Source: Vitrella brassicaformis (Eukaryota; Sar; Vitrellaceae). From it: a stretch of 64,000 bases of DNA. This document shows positions 23,845-36,137 of this stretch, in pieces. Position 1 is the first letter of the stretch. Each line of letters opens with the position of its first letter. Position numbers and translations under genes: made by a program. The stretch lies in the NCBI GenBank assembly GCA_001179505.1, contig CDMY01000225.1, positions 96,379-160,378 of the forward strand, read 5' to 3'. The notes beneath the pieces were generated by a model. It was not told where the DNA came from, made no database searches, and worked only from the letters and a program-made list of their open reading frames with translations.

Positions 23845-26757
23845 ATGACGCTGCGGCTGCAGGCCGCGGGAGGGGAGGTAGCGGTGGACAGAAGGGCGGC
23901 ATGTATGTCGGGACTTGTACAGAGCTTGGCGGAAGGTGGGCAGACGCACTAGGACAGATGTCAAGAGGCAATGAAAATGGCCATGCTGCATGTCATGCAT
24001 CAGGTTCCGACGAGCCGAACGACAGCATTCCCCTTCTCAATGTGCGTGAGCTGCCTTTGCGTAAGGTGATGGACTACTGCGAGCATCATGTGGACCGGGA
24101 GGCATCGCCGATCTCCATTCCCATCATCAAAGACACCATTGAAGAGGTAAGACGGACAGAGAGATGTGTACGCCGGTCAGTTGATTGGATGAATTGCGGT
24201 TGCGGCAGGTTGTGGATGAGTGGGACGTCCGATATCTGGAGGAAATGACCTGCCAAACGCTGTGCGACGTCATCACGGTGAGAGAGCCGGACCGCCACAC
24301 GCGTGAATTCATAACACCATGCGCATGGTCCGTTTTCGTTTTGCTCAGACGGCCAGCTACTTGGATGTGGCCCCTTTGGTTGAGCTGCTGCAGGCCAAAA
24401 TCGCATTCGAGCTGATGGTGAGAGTAACTCATCGGACGATGCATTGGCCGGGGGCTGTCTGAGGTTTGTTGTCCGTTGGTGTGCAGAAGAAGACCCCTTC
24501 GCACATAGCCCTGATGATGCGCAAGGCGCTGGTGCGTGACATACATGCACTGCACTGCACGTACGATGCAAATGCCGGACATGTTCGTATCCGTATATCG
24601 ATGATGCTGCAGGCGCCGAAGTTATGCCCGGCGCCTCAGCAGCCCATGCAGACCTTTGCCTCGAAACTACCGGTGAGCAACGAAAGATACTGGAGAGATG
24701 CAGCGGGTGTGGTGTGTATGATCTGCTGGTCTCTTCCCTCCCTCCCTCCCTCCCTCCCTCCCTACCTCGCTCGTGCAGTGCGATTTGCTCCTTACCACTC
24801 TGGCGTACCTGCCTCTCCGGCTCCTCGCCGACCTGCCCGGCGACGTGTGGGGCCGGCTGGCCACCTACTACACCCACCTCGTGATAGACTGCGCCGACCC
24901 GCGCTCGCGTGACTTCTTCGACCGCCTCCCCTTCCAGCGCGCACTCGAGTGGGGCATGACGCTGGCGCATCTGGAGCGCATCACTGTGCGCCAAATGACG
25001 GGTGCGTGGGGTGAGGAGGTGTGGGTGGGGGTTGTGGAGGGCCAAGCGTCCGGCCACACGTCAGAGCGGCCGGCGAAATCCGTCGAGAGCATCGCCTTTG
25101 AGACTGTCCCAGTGTCGTCCACGGCTCCCTGCCGTTCGCTGCTCATCCCGCCCCTGCCGCCCCTCCCCTCGCACGCACATCCATCCCTCCCCGACCTCAA
25201 GACGCTCACCGGCGTCGGCATCTCTCACACCAAGACGATCGACAGGCGGGGCTGGAAGATGAAGGCACTAGAGCGGGTGGAGGGCAACATGGTGACCAGG
25301 GACAACACCAGCTTTGGGACCGTCTTGGGGGGCGGGCAGGGCTTGCCGCGTGACGTGATGCTGACATTCATTGCGACGTCGGAGAGCCTCGCGCACCTCG
25401 ATGTGGCCATGAGGATGCAGAACCTTGCCGATGTGGTGTCTGCGATGTCTCCAGCGGCTGTGGCGGGCCTCAAGACACTCGGGCCACTCCTTCTGGCGCC
25501 CCTTCGCCGGGCAACGCCCAATGACAATGACGACTGGGCACTTCTCGACCAAGTGAAGGTAAGGATTGACTGCTTTGCACCGACCGACAAGTTGATTGCA
25601 TGTGTCTGTGAAATGCATTCGTTCAGGATATGCTCAGACAGCACGGCAGCTCACTGACGTCCATCAAGGCCACGCTGAGTGCGATCGGCATCCAGAGAGG
25701 ACCTCGGTACCTCTTCCCGACGTTGTCGGCGCTCCACCGGCTCAACGCGGCGGCCGGCAGCACACCGCAGACCCTCACGCTCGACTTTCCTGACCTCGAG
25801 GCGTGTTACGTGGACAGACGAGAAGGACCTCTTTCATTCTCACTGCCATTCATCGACCCCCTGCTGCCCCCAAACACCTCGGGCGTCTTCGCCGACTCGA
25901 TGAGCCGACTCGCCAGTGTCATCCCAAGCGTGCACTGGCGCATACCCAGCAACCCGCAGACACTTGCCGCACTCGACACCCCTACCGAGGACGAGAAGCG
26001 CCTCGCCTCCACTTTCACCTTCAGCAAAGCCACTGTGGTATCGGTGCGCTGTGATGCCCTCCCTGACAACGGCCCTGCCCCCATTCCCGCTATTCTGCCC
26101 CACCTGCCACTCGACGCACACCCAAATGCCACCCGCCTGGAGATCCACAGCGGCAACAGACGCGGCGTTGTCGAGCTGCTGGCTGCCAAGATGCCTGCGT
26201 TGGGAGAGGTGAGTGTCCGTCACTGGAGGCAGGGAATCCAGTTTGGCTGTTGGCTGGGCCAGCTGAGGTCATGGGGGTGCTCAAGGCGATCGGCCCAGAC
26301 AAGAAACTGACGAAGGTGGAGGTGTGTGTGGACGGCCTGGGGGAGGGCGGGCTGCAGTGGGGTGAGGAGAAGGAGCAGCTGCCTGAGATAGAACAGTTGG
26401 AGTGTTTTGTCGGTACGTACACATGTGGGGGCAACACGGGTACTGATGCATGGAAGAACGATGGACGGCTCGTTGATCTCTCTGCGTGTGTATTCAGTGC
26501 CTGACATCACTGGCGAGTCGTTGAGGGCGAGTGCTGAGGCCGCCGCCACGACTGTTGGATCCCTGATGAAGCTGAGAGCCATCCACAAGGCCACCGTCGG
26601 CTTTCTCGGCGTCCCCAGTCGGCGGAAGAAGGCCACAGCAGAAGCCTTTGAGCGACAGATCAGCACGGGGTCGTCGGACGGCTTCAGCGTGACGATGCAG
26701 ATGGCACCGGCGGGGAAGGAGCCCTCGGTGTCACTGACTGCTTCTCGACCGCCTTAA
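23845..26757 (+). CDS. SKP1-domain protein fused to an F-box and a long C-terminal region
   Basis: Exons in phase: 23845-23935, 24004-24146, 24209-24277, about 24350-24417, 24487-24531, about 24613-24672, about 24780-25558, about 25627-26209, about 26268-26413 and about 26500-26757. The first five give a complete SKP1 fold: MTLRLQAAGGEVAVDRRAA, then IPLLNVRELPLRKVMDYCEH, then WDVRYLEEMTCQTLCDVI, then TASYLDVAPLVELLQAKI, then KKTPSHIALMMRKAL. The next exons read KLPCDLLLTTLAYLPLRLLA and then DLPGDVWGRLATYYTHLVID, which fits an F-box. SKP1 normally binds a separate F-box protein inside SCF ubiquitin ligases. Here both are in one chain. The remaining 500 or so residues are mixed helix/strand with no repeat recognised; a substrate-binding role is only a guess. 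Confidence 0.75.
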
Positions 26758-26999
26758 TTGACGTGTCGCAGGTGAGCGAACAAACACAGATCTGAAATAT
26801 GAATGGTTGGTCATTTACATGTCGGTTTTAGGCCATGGGTGCGAGTCCGAGGCCATGGCGGTAGCGTACGATAGAGGGAGGGAGGGAGGAGGGAGGGAGA
26901 GAGGGTTGCTCTTCTGCATGTTGATAGTGGGACAATGAATGCGGAAGTTAACAACCGAACCATGGCCAAGTTGGAATGGGTCACTGGATCGGTATACGT

Positions 27000-29900
27000 T
27001 GCCTGGCGGCTGGGTGTCGTATGGAGGTCATTGAATGTCTGCACAGAGGGCGGCCAAGTGGACAATCCACACAAACGACACGACAGGCCTTAACTAATGT
27101 CTCTCTAGTTGGTATGTGTCAGTCACATGTCCACTACCCGACGAGGTGCGCGAAAAGGTGGTGCTTCGGCCGGCGAAGCTCGCCGGCGGCTCTTCGGCAT
27201 CTCCACCTCCGGGCATGAAACCCTGGAATCGTTGAGCATGCAGCAGGGGGGGCAAGAGGGGGCCAGGCCAGCCTGCGTGGCAAAGATGTGGGGTTTGCTG
27301 CACACGCAGCGCAGCCCCCGTCTGCAGGGCCAGGGGGGCGACAGTGTGAGAGACGGCCACAGCCGCCCCAGTGGTGTTGAAGAGGCGTGCTACATCCAGC
27401 TGCCGAGAGTCGACGAAGGCGACGATGCCGCACAGCAGGCCAAGCAGCAGGCCATCCACCACACACAGACGTCGACAGACCATCCCAAGGTCACCCTGCA
27501 ATGCCCTTGTGGCACAGTGACCAGCGGCTGCCTCTGATGAGTGGTGTCTGTGTGCGTCTGTCTGTCCACTGCAGATGGCGTCGGCGTCGAGTGAGCATAT
27601 TCCTCTGCTGCTGGACGATGGCCAAGGGCTGATGGAGCCCCAGCTGCCGGACGTCACCGATGACATCACCAAGGCACCGAGACGCTTCGAGCAGGTGGGC
27701 TGGTGTGAGTCGACTCTGAGGCCTCTCGGACGTCTGTGTGTCATCTGCAGGTCCCCTTGGTGGGTGCCCCGGCCGCCGACGATTGGGAACCGACGGACGC
27801 ACTGAAAGACAGCATCAAGAAGGCCATCGAGGAATCAGATGTGGAGGGCCTGCGGAAGGTCCTCGACGGTCTGTCGCCTGAGCAAACCGAGAAAGCCCTG
27901 ACGACTGGAAAGTGGAACCACGACTTCCTGACATCTGCCATTCACTATGCCGCATGTATGCATCGTCGCATCACAACACACACATGATGATGCAGCTGCC
28001 TGGCCCCTGTGTGTGCTCCTCAGGGGAGCGTAAGGATGTGGCGGTGTTTGAGGTGCTGCTGGACAACAGACGCCACCTGCTCAACCTGAAAGATAAGAAG
28101 GTATCGTGCTCGACAATTACACTCATTCTGCCCATTGGCTGACCGATCTTCTCACTCCTACCCTCATGATGTGTCTGTAGTATGGCGGGACGCCCCTTCA
28201 TTTGGCAGCAGGAGAAGGGTTAGTTGGTGTTGTAGAGAAGTTTGTCGAGTGGGGCGGAAAGGAGCTGCTGGAAGCTCGGACCAAGGTAAGGACGAGGGGA
28301 CGTCGACTGGTGCATTGAACAGCATGTGTCTTCTTCATTTTGTGTCTATAGTTTGGCAACACGCCTCTTCATTGTGCAGCAAGAAAGGGGTCAGTTTGGG
28401 TTGTGGAGAAGTTTGTCGAGTGGGGCGGAAAGGAGCTGCTGGAAGCTCGTGACAATGTAAGGATGAGGGAATGTCGACTGGTGCATTGGACAGCATGTGT
28501 CTCTTTCATGCTGTGGATGTAGAGTGGCGAGACGCCTCTTTATTGGGCAGCAAGTCAGTCCCTCCTGCAAATGACAGCCACACAAGTGCATGAGTCTTCA
28601 ACGTGTCTCTTGGGAATGGCAGTGTCGATGTGGTGGAGTGGATGTTGAGGGTGAACCCACAGCTCCTGAAGATCCAAGACAAAGTAAGTTGCACTGCACC
28701 TATCGAGCCCCGTGCCTGAACTGTCCCTGGTTATGTGACTCTGATAGAACGGAAGGACGCCTGTCGATGCTACCCTCAAGAGAAAAAAGGAGCCGAAAGT
28801 CCTCGCTGCGATGGTTGTGTTGGTTGAGGACCTGGCTGTGAAGCTGGTCGAGCGGGGCGCGAAAATGGAAGATGTGACCGCTCAGGATCTCAAGGAGATG
28901 GTGCCCCTCACGAAGGGATACCTGAAGGACCGCTCTGAGTCGCTGGGCCTCGGCAGCCTTCGCTTGTGTGCCATCTTCCGCAAGCTGATGCAGACACGAC
29001 AGAAGGACTCCCTCACAGAGTGCGATTGAACAGAAGGGAAGCGATACAATGCTGACATCTGTATGTCTGTGTGAGTACCTGCAGTGACATCGGGACCGTT
29101 GCGGACTGGCAGGAAGTAATCAGGAAGGAACACACACACCTGCATTCTGCATTGACCCATCGGTTCAGGCGCTCACGGCGACTTTCTGCAGCGATACAGA
29201 CGAAGCCTTGTTCCGAAACTCACTTGCAGGCAGAGAGAGAGTGGTTTGCGCTGCTCGAGTCTGCGGAGCCCCTGACAGTAGTGACTCAAGGTAGCCAACA
29301 CAGAGACTTCCCCCCTGTCTATGTCAAGGCGCTCGTTTCTCCTCCCCCTTCCTGCTGCGAATGATTGTGATAGCCAACTGCATCTCTCTTGTCGAGAAGC
29401 ACTGGCAACCACCGTACGAAGGAGGGCCGACGATACCCCTATCGCCCCGCGATGTCTTCATTACCCGCGTGCTGTCAATGCTGTTGATGTAAGACGGCAG
29501 CTATGGACCACAATGGAGGCAGAGAGAGCGCATGGCATCTCTTCTCTGTGTGCTTTGCAGGGTGGCCTTTGTGCTGCTGCACATCGAGTCCATCAAGGGG
29601 GACAGCATGATTGAGAGTGCCGTGATGGGCCAGTCAGTGTAGCTGTGGGGGGCAGTGCTGACCGGCAGCGGCTTCGTGATTCAGGAGGCCTTCCAAGTGA
29701 GACAGACGAGAGGAGACACGCCTGACTGAAAACTATGACATATGTCATCGTCTGTGTGTGTGCAGGGCATCCGGCTGAAGGCAGCCTACTGGGCCGACTC
29801 ATGGTACGAGTCCGAAATGCAGAGACAACCATACTGGCGACTGCAGAGACACCGAGTGGCGGCTTTATGTGTGCTGTTGTTGGCATACATCACTGCAGGA

Positions 29901-32115
29901 ATGTCATCGACATGTCTTCAAGCCTGGCGATCGCGGCCTTCATTGCCGTCCACTTCTTGGGCTACTCTGCCGAGGCGGAAGTGAGCTCATTGATCGTCAT
30001 AGCGCTGCTCTTTGCGCTGCGCCTCCTGCAAACCGCCAGTCTGCACCCAGCCGTGGGACCACTCATACTGTCAGTGAGAGAGAGAACCACACGGCCGCAC
30101 ACAGAGAGAGGCGTCTGATGCTGTGTGTGTGTCAGTGCGGTAGTGAGGATGTTTTCGGACATCAGCATGTTTCTGTGTCTGTACGTCTACATCCTGCTGG
30201 TCTTCGCGGGCGTCTTCACCGTCCTCTCGTCCGACGAAGACCACCAGTACTTCGGCTCCTTCCCCAAAGCCACACTCACTCTGTGCGCATGGGACCTCAG
30301 AGAAGACACAGAGGAAAGGGACACCGGCCTCTCTCCGTCTTGTTGTGTTGTGCAGTTTCTTTGCCGGACAGGGCGACTTCAACGAGGCGCTGACCAACGC
30401 CATAGAGAGCCACGACACGCTGGGGGCCGTCCTGCTGTTCACATACGTCATCCTCTCCTCCATCATACTCGTACGGCGGCACCACTCGTTCACTCAGCAA
30501 CACACACACAATCGATGGCACCCTCTGTGTCTGCCGCTGCGCATCAATAGCTCAACCTGCTTATCGCGATTATGGTGAGACAGACAGAAAATACACTCAT
30601 ACGGGACATTAAGCGGCTCCTGCGTGCGTATTTGTCTTGTGCGTCAGGCGTCAACGTATGCGGCCATCGAGCAGACACAGACCGCACAATATCAGTGAGG
30701 CGACAACCGACATGACAACCGACAAGACAGACAGACAGACAGACAGACAGCGGCTGACAAGGACTCTGCCTGCAGGTTACTGCGGATTCGCGTGCTGAAT
30801 GAGTACCTGAATATGCCGCTCCACGAAAGACTGCCGCCGCCATTCAACCTCATCGGTCGGTGCTATAAGAGACATAAACTGCATCCATAACATGTGAGGG
30901 GCATCTGTGCGTTTTTAGCTGTGGTCGTGTCGGAGCCCCTGCGATATCTCGCCTCCCTCATCAGCGAACAACGGAGAGAACAGTCGGCACTCTGCTGCAT
31001 TGCCTTTTGGTCGATGAAGGCCGTCTACGTCACCGTCGACGGACTCCTGCTTGTCGTCGCCTTCACACCCGTGACCATCTACAAAGTGCTGGGGCTACTC
31101 CTACAAAGGATACGGGATGGGAACTATATGGACGTACTGTGCGCGCCCCTTATCATCCTCCTGTGGCCCGTTTTTCTTCTGTGCCAATACGCCCAGCGAG
31201 TGAGGGTCAAAAGACAAGTCACATGAGACAATCAATGACCTCGTCTCGTTTCTCTGGAATGTTTGGGTAGGACTCCTTGTTTTCATTTGACGCCACCGAA
31301 ACTGACAGTGACAGTCGGAGATGGCTGATAAGAGGCGTGAAGCACGGGAATCAATCAAGGACAGCATCGACAAATGGATCGAGGCGGCAGACCATCACGA
31401 CTCGGGCGTACCTGACGTGATAACAGGTGAGACAGGGACGCAGATATGGCGTTTTACAAGGAAGGCGTCTGTGTCTGTCCGGCGTGCAGCCCTCACGCAC
31501 TTCAAAGCGTACGTCAAAGATGAGATTCACTCAGGTGATGAGGATCATCTGTCTTAAGGAAAGACGGAGGCATATTCGCCTCACTCCATCTCGACTTCTC
31601 TCTCTCCCTGTCGGACTGTCCCCCAGTTGTGCAGCAGATGGACAAGCGACAGACGGAGATGGAGGCGCACATCAAGGAGATGAAGGCGAAGCTGAAATGA
31701 ACATGAGACACTGGATGAAACACCAATTGTGATGGATGGCCTATGGAAACATCAATTGCCCACGTGCCTCAATCTGTGTGACGCCATTGACCTTCCAAAC
31801 TCATACAGTGACTGGTCTCTGCCCGGAACAGATGATGGGAGGCATCATTTGGCTAACCTTGAGACGTGACGAACATAGAGATTGGCGACATCTCATAGCA
31901 CCGCCATTCTTGTCGATGGACTGCGTGAGACACCAATGCGACGCGGCAATCTACGTATGCCCCCTGGTGCATGATGCTCAGTGACACTGAGACGAACGCC
32001 GTGAGCATATGATCGTTTGTCGAAGCGAACAGCAAACCCGTCGTAGTGAGCAACGGATAATCCAACTAAGTGTTGGCTTTAATTTGATGGTTGAAGCAAA
32101 AAGTGGGTCACACAA
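27000..32115 (+). repeat. Segmental duplication, arm 2 of the large inverted repeat (contains channel copy C)
   Basis: This is the inverted counterpart of 13150-18130. The arms enclose about 8.9 kb that holds the protease, the low-complexity protein and the SKP1-F-box gene. Similarity includes the 5' leader and the 3' flank beyond the stop codon. Confidence 0.75.
27575..31700 (+). pseudogene. Ankyrin/TRPV-like cation channel, copy C (two lesions)
   Basis: The layout matches copy D: MASASSEHIPLLL at 27575, ankyrin units with GGTPLHLAA, FGNTPLHCAA and VVEKFVEWGGKELLEAR, a linker ending KDSLT at about 29019, six membrane segments, pore GQGDF at 30366-30380, two extra hydrophobic segments (31020-31190), and a coiled-coil tail ending MKAKLK. 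Two changes break it. At 29221-29240 the exon is two bases shorter than in copy B, which shifts the frame before the first membrane segment. At 29640-29642 a Trp codon of B (tgg in QSVWLWGAVL) is TAG. Splice sites and the rest of the frame are well kept, so inactivation looks recent. Confidence 0.75.
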
Positions 32116-32606
32116 GGCAGCAGCGTCTGTCCCTCACCGAATCACGAGCATTACAATTCATGCACACACACATGTCAGATTTTGGCGCACCACGCTGAAC
32201 CAGGAGAATATCGTTCCCCTCCTGGCACAGAACACAGACAGCCGTGTGCGTGTCTCTCTCTCTATGTATATATCGGCCAACGAGACACTCACTTTGGGCG
32301 ATGCCGCCAGTCGTGCTCCCAGACTTGGAATCCATGTCGGGGCCGATGCAGGGCGCAGGGTGCGTCGGACGGGTGTCTTGGGCACGCGAGCCGGTGGCGA
32401 TCATACGAGACACAGCAGCACGATGAGACATATGGAGGCAGCAAAAGGTCTTCGCGATATAAAATACAGGCAGCGATGCTAACGCGACGGGAGAGGAGAG
32501 ACAGTACATTCGCTCAATGTGTGTCGGCCCCCCTCCCTCTCTTTCCTTACTTCATGTGCCGTCGGTGTCAGGTCTTCCCACATGCCAGCGAGCGCCTCCA
32601 CACCTC

Positions 32607-34079
32607 CTACCCGGGTGCCCAGTCGGGACACGGCCCTGACGGCAGGACAAGTCCGTCGTTGTGGCTCTGCGACGATCCTTCAGACGCGACACTCGAACAG
32701 AGGGTATGGCCGCCACGGTCGCCTAGCCCTAGGAAATGACCGATGGTGTATTGTGTTGTGTTGTTGGGGGTTGGTTTACTGCTCGTGATGAGGTCCTGTA
32801 GTTTGATAGCGATCGATCCGCCGCCGTCGGGGGTCGCCGTGGTCGCCAGGTTCCTCACGCGCAGCCACACCTCGTCGAGGACCCCCCTCTGACGACTCAC
32901 ACGCCTCACACGCTTCGCACGCCGACAAAGGACAACAGGCAGCCCGAAGTGTGTGTGTCGGTGTGTATCTCTTTTGGGTCTGGGGAATTTCCTACCAGGT
33001 ACGGGTGTGTTAGCGCTTCGAGTATCTTGCGCTGCGCACGGGGGACGATATCGGCAGCTGTTGGAACGCACGCAGGCACACGAAGCATTAAAGATGTTGC
33101 CTGTAGGCTCTTCTCCATCTATCTGGGCCCTGGCGATCTCACTGAGGTTGGTGGAGCAGAGGATACCCTCGAGCATCGTACGGCGCTGATCCAACATTGC
33201 CGCAGGCGTGAACGAGGGGAAGAACGCACAGGCTAACAAGTAGAGACAGACACAAACACCATCACGTAGTGCGCCCGTTGGCAGGACTTTGCAGTGGCTA
33301 TTTTGCCTACCATTGATGATGGCGGAGATGGATATGGCTCTGAAATTCAGAGCCGACGCACCCACCGCCAGCTGCAGAAGCGCATGTGTGTCATCCATTC
33401 AGCAATCCATATGTGTGTGGATGGCTTGTGCGAGCACCAGAATACCTGTCGCTGCGAGGTCGAATCCAGCACCGCCACAACGATGAAGTTCAACCCACCC
33501 TCTTCGCCCATCAGGGCAGAGGACACCGACGCAACGAATTCTGGCAGGCAGGACACCATCACAAGGGAAGAGAAATGAGAGAAAAGCGACTCGTAGTCGG
33601 CAGTGTTCCTTACCCTCCAGTTGATCAATCGTGCTGCGGGACGATAGCCACACCGGCTCGGTGCTCTGCGAGACGCAAAAGGACAGTCAAGCTCTGAAAG
33701 GGTGGATGGCGGTCGTTTCTCTCTCCTTTGTCATCCGACCTCTTCCAGGCGCTGGAGGGTGGATTTGAGGATTTCCGTGGCCAGCGTGGTCTCGTAGAGC
33801 GACGCGGCATGCGCACGGCCCAGCAGGGTGTACAAGCGCATGATCTGCACCGCAGGACACTCCAAGCGTTGCTGCAATTGATGCCGCATCGCTCGGAGCA
33901 CACACGAGCAGGTCCTGCGATTGATGCCAACAGCCTTTGGTGGACTCGGAGGCTCCTTTGATGCCCTGCTCTCGGTATGTCGGCGCCGCCGACGAGTCAG
34001 TCACCATAATCCAGCGCTGCTCCTTCGGCTTCGCAGCCTCAGCGCTGCTGATGTACCCGAGGTGCTTACGCAGGTACAT
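32607..34079 (-). CDS. Unrecognised multi-exon protein
   Basis: Minus-strand exons join in phase from about 33870 to the stop at 32607. In order they read VLRAMRHQLQQRLECPAVQI and LKSTLQRLEE, then STEPVWLSSRSTIDQLE, then FVASVSSALMGEEGGLNFIV, then LAVGASALNFRAISISAIIN, then FFPSFTPAAMLDQRRTMLEG. These are followed by IVPRAQRKILEALTHPYL and finally RGVLDEVWLRVRNLATTATP with a Gly/Ser-rich end. One junction (33100-33058) would be a short GC-AG intron. The 5' end is not settled: a candidate ATG lies at 34079, but its frame does not join cleanly. The chain is mostly helical with one hydrophobic strand-like stretch. No family is recognised. Confidence 0.4.
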
Positions 34080-34390
34080 CAGAAAGGGGGGGGGAGGGCG
34101 AGGCTTCCCCTCTCCCTGACCCTTACAGGCTCCACCAGCTGTAGACCTCGGCCAGCTGCCGGCTCTTGCTCAGCCGCTCTGCTGTTCCATGTTGCGGCTG
34201 GCTTAAGGTGGGCGAAATGGAGCCGAAGACGCGACTGTTCAGCTCGGCGCGTGATCAAGCTTGCGGCCGCACAGAGGATTGAACAGAGGTCATGTTGCAC
34301 TTACAAGATTTTTTCTCGCCGCTGTCTCAGTTCTCGCCGTTTGTAAATCCTCCGTGTCCACGCGCGCTTAAAAGGTGCTGGTAGAGGTTT

Positions 34391-35532
34391 TGTTTGGCGT
34401 TGCTGTGCGCTGGTAGAGGTTGTGTTTGGCGACATCCAGGAGGTGTTGGAGCGTCTGAGGACAACGGTGCACATCCAGGTGCGCAAGACCACCCTCATGC
34501 TGATGGCGGCTCAGAGAGCGGACACATTCCTGCCTGACCCGCTGCTGGACCTCATGAGCCTCCTGCTCGCCCCCTACCCCGATGATCGGCCTTCGAGCCG
34601 GCAGGTCAGGGAAGCCCACAGTCCGCCGCACATGTGTTTCTGTCGGTTGATGTGTGTGCGTCCGTGTGCGTGCTTGTGTGCGTGTGTGTAGGCCCTCAAG
34701 CACCCATTCATGCTCGTGGACGCCAAGATCTCCAACATGCTCAAATCCCTCATGGCCTTCCTTCCACCGTCCGCACAGCCATCACAGACGGCCTCCCTCG
34801 CCGCATCGGCACCGGCAGACCGGCCGTGCCCCCCCAATGACCCGCCGTCACCTGCATCGATCCCTCGCCTGCAACAGGAGCAGCCGAGCGGACAGCCACC
34901 AGAGGCGACCCTCGACGACCTGGAGGCCGTACTGAGGGGGGAGGCCAGTACTGGTCCGAGCAGGCCGAGGCGGAAAGGGCCCGCGTACGGCTGCAGGAGC
35001 AGCTGCGAGACGCACTGCGCCGGATCGATCAGCTCGAGAGGAGCAATCAGCAGAAAGACGAGCAGATCAGGCAGCAGAAGGAAGAAATAGCAGACGTAAG
35101 AGCACCAGACGTGATCCATGCCACCTGATGTGCCTTTCTGCGCGTGTGTATGCCTCCCTACCTGCCTGCCCAGGCCTACAACAACTCTCAGGAGATCCTG
35201 GCGCACTACAAGAAGGCCGCCTCTATCTTACCCTGAACACCACCACCAGAAGGCCGCCCAAGAGGTGTATGGATGCAAGAGAGGAGGGCACTCGCGTGTG
35301 TCGGTTTGTGACCCTTTTTGTGTCCGTCTGCATGCATCAGGAACGAGGCCAACTGCGAGCTGAATGCTCTTCGCGCGCAGACCCAAGATGCCAAGATGCC
35401 ATTGCAGGTGCTCTGCCGCTGCAAGACAAGCTCGCTGAGAAGGACAAGCAGCTCGCTGAGAAGGACAAGCAGATCCAGGCCCTCTACAACGAGCTGTATG
35501 CAGAGAGGGAGGGAGGGTGTAAAGTGCAGTGA
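34391..35532 (+). pseudogene. Protein kinase C-lobe relic followed by coiled coil
   Basis: A block near 34430-34605 ends LMSLLLAPYPDDRPSSRQ and continues after an intron with ALKHPFMLVDAKI. This is the end of a protein kinase domain (the Arg of subdomain XI, then the HPF motif). No ATP-binding loop, HRD or DFG motif is present upstream, where instead a roughly 40-base tandem duplication (gctggtagaggttttgtttggc-like) sits at 34375-34430. Downstream a clear coiled coil (WSEQAEAERARVRLQEQL) is out of frame with the preceding exon after a run of G at about 34935. Another frame change occurs near 35225. A last exon ends with two copies of LAEKDKQ. A truncated, frameshifted kinase gene is the simplest reading. 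Confidence 0.45.
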
Positions 35533-36137
35533 TGTGGCACCAGGCCGATGCCATCAAGGGGAGCCCTTCGCTGTCGGCCCAGCCAGGGAGCGACTTGGGG
35601 GCTGGTGGGTGATCCAGCGTGCTGGGCAGTGTGTGTGCAGCAGCTACTGATTATGTAGGTTAGAGGGTGGCTGGCGAGTGGGCTTGCTTGCCGGTGGTCT
35701 GTGTCACTTGTCTGCCTGCACCGATGGACAATTTTCCAAACAGTCATTCAATCGTAGACCCCACCTCATCCATCGCTCTTCTTAAATTTCACCAGGACAT
35801 ATGTCGCAGAATGAGTGGCTTCTTCAAGAACACCTCGCATGTCTCTTTAATTCGCACCGACCCATCCCTTCAACATGAGCTATCTCTTTCCCATCGGAAG
35901 GCCCAATTCAGACAGACATGGCCCACACAGCACAGCGACGGCTATCTATATATACGCTGTCTGTACGTACGCTAACACATCATGTATGATCATAGGACAT
36001 GTAGGGTACGTCTATGTGCTCATGTCTCTAAGCAAAGCGTCCAAAGCCACAAAGCCGAGAAGACTGATAAACGTACCAAAGCTTTACAGGGGCCGAGCAA
36101 TATACAAAGCGGCGCTCGTGGATGGGCTGGCTTCTGT
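35533..36137. other. Intergenic region between convergent genes
   Basis: No gene is seen. It lies between the end of the kinase relic (plus strand) and the end of the Cys-rich gene (minus strand). Confidence 0.5.

Noticed and set aside
27000..27574. Ankyrin and membrane parts as two separate genes
   Set aside because: The junction exon after NDSLT/QDSLT keeps phase in B, C and D, so one gene is the better model.
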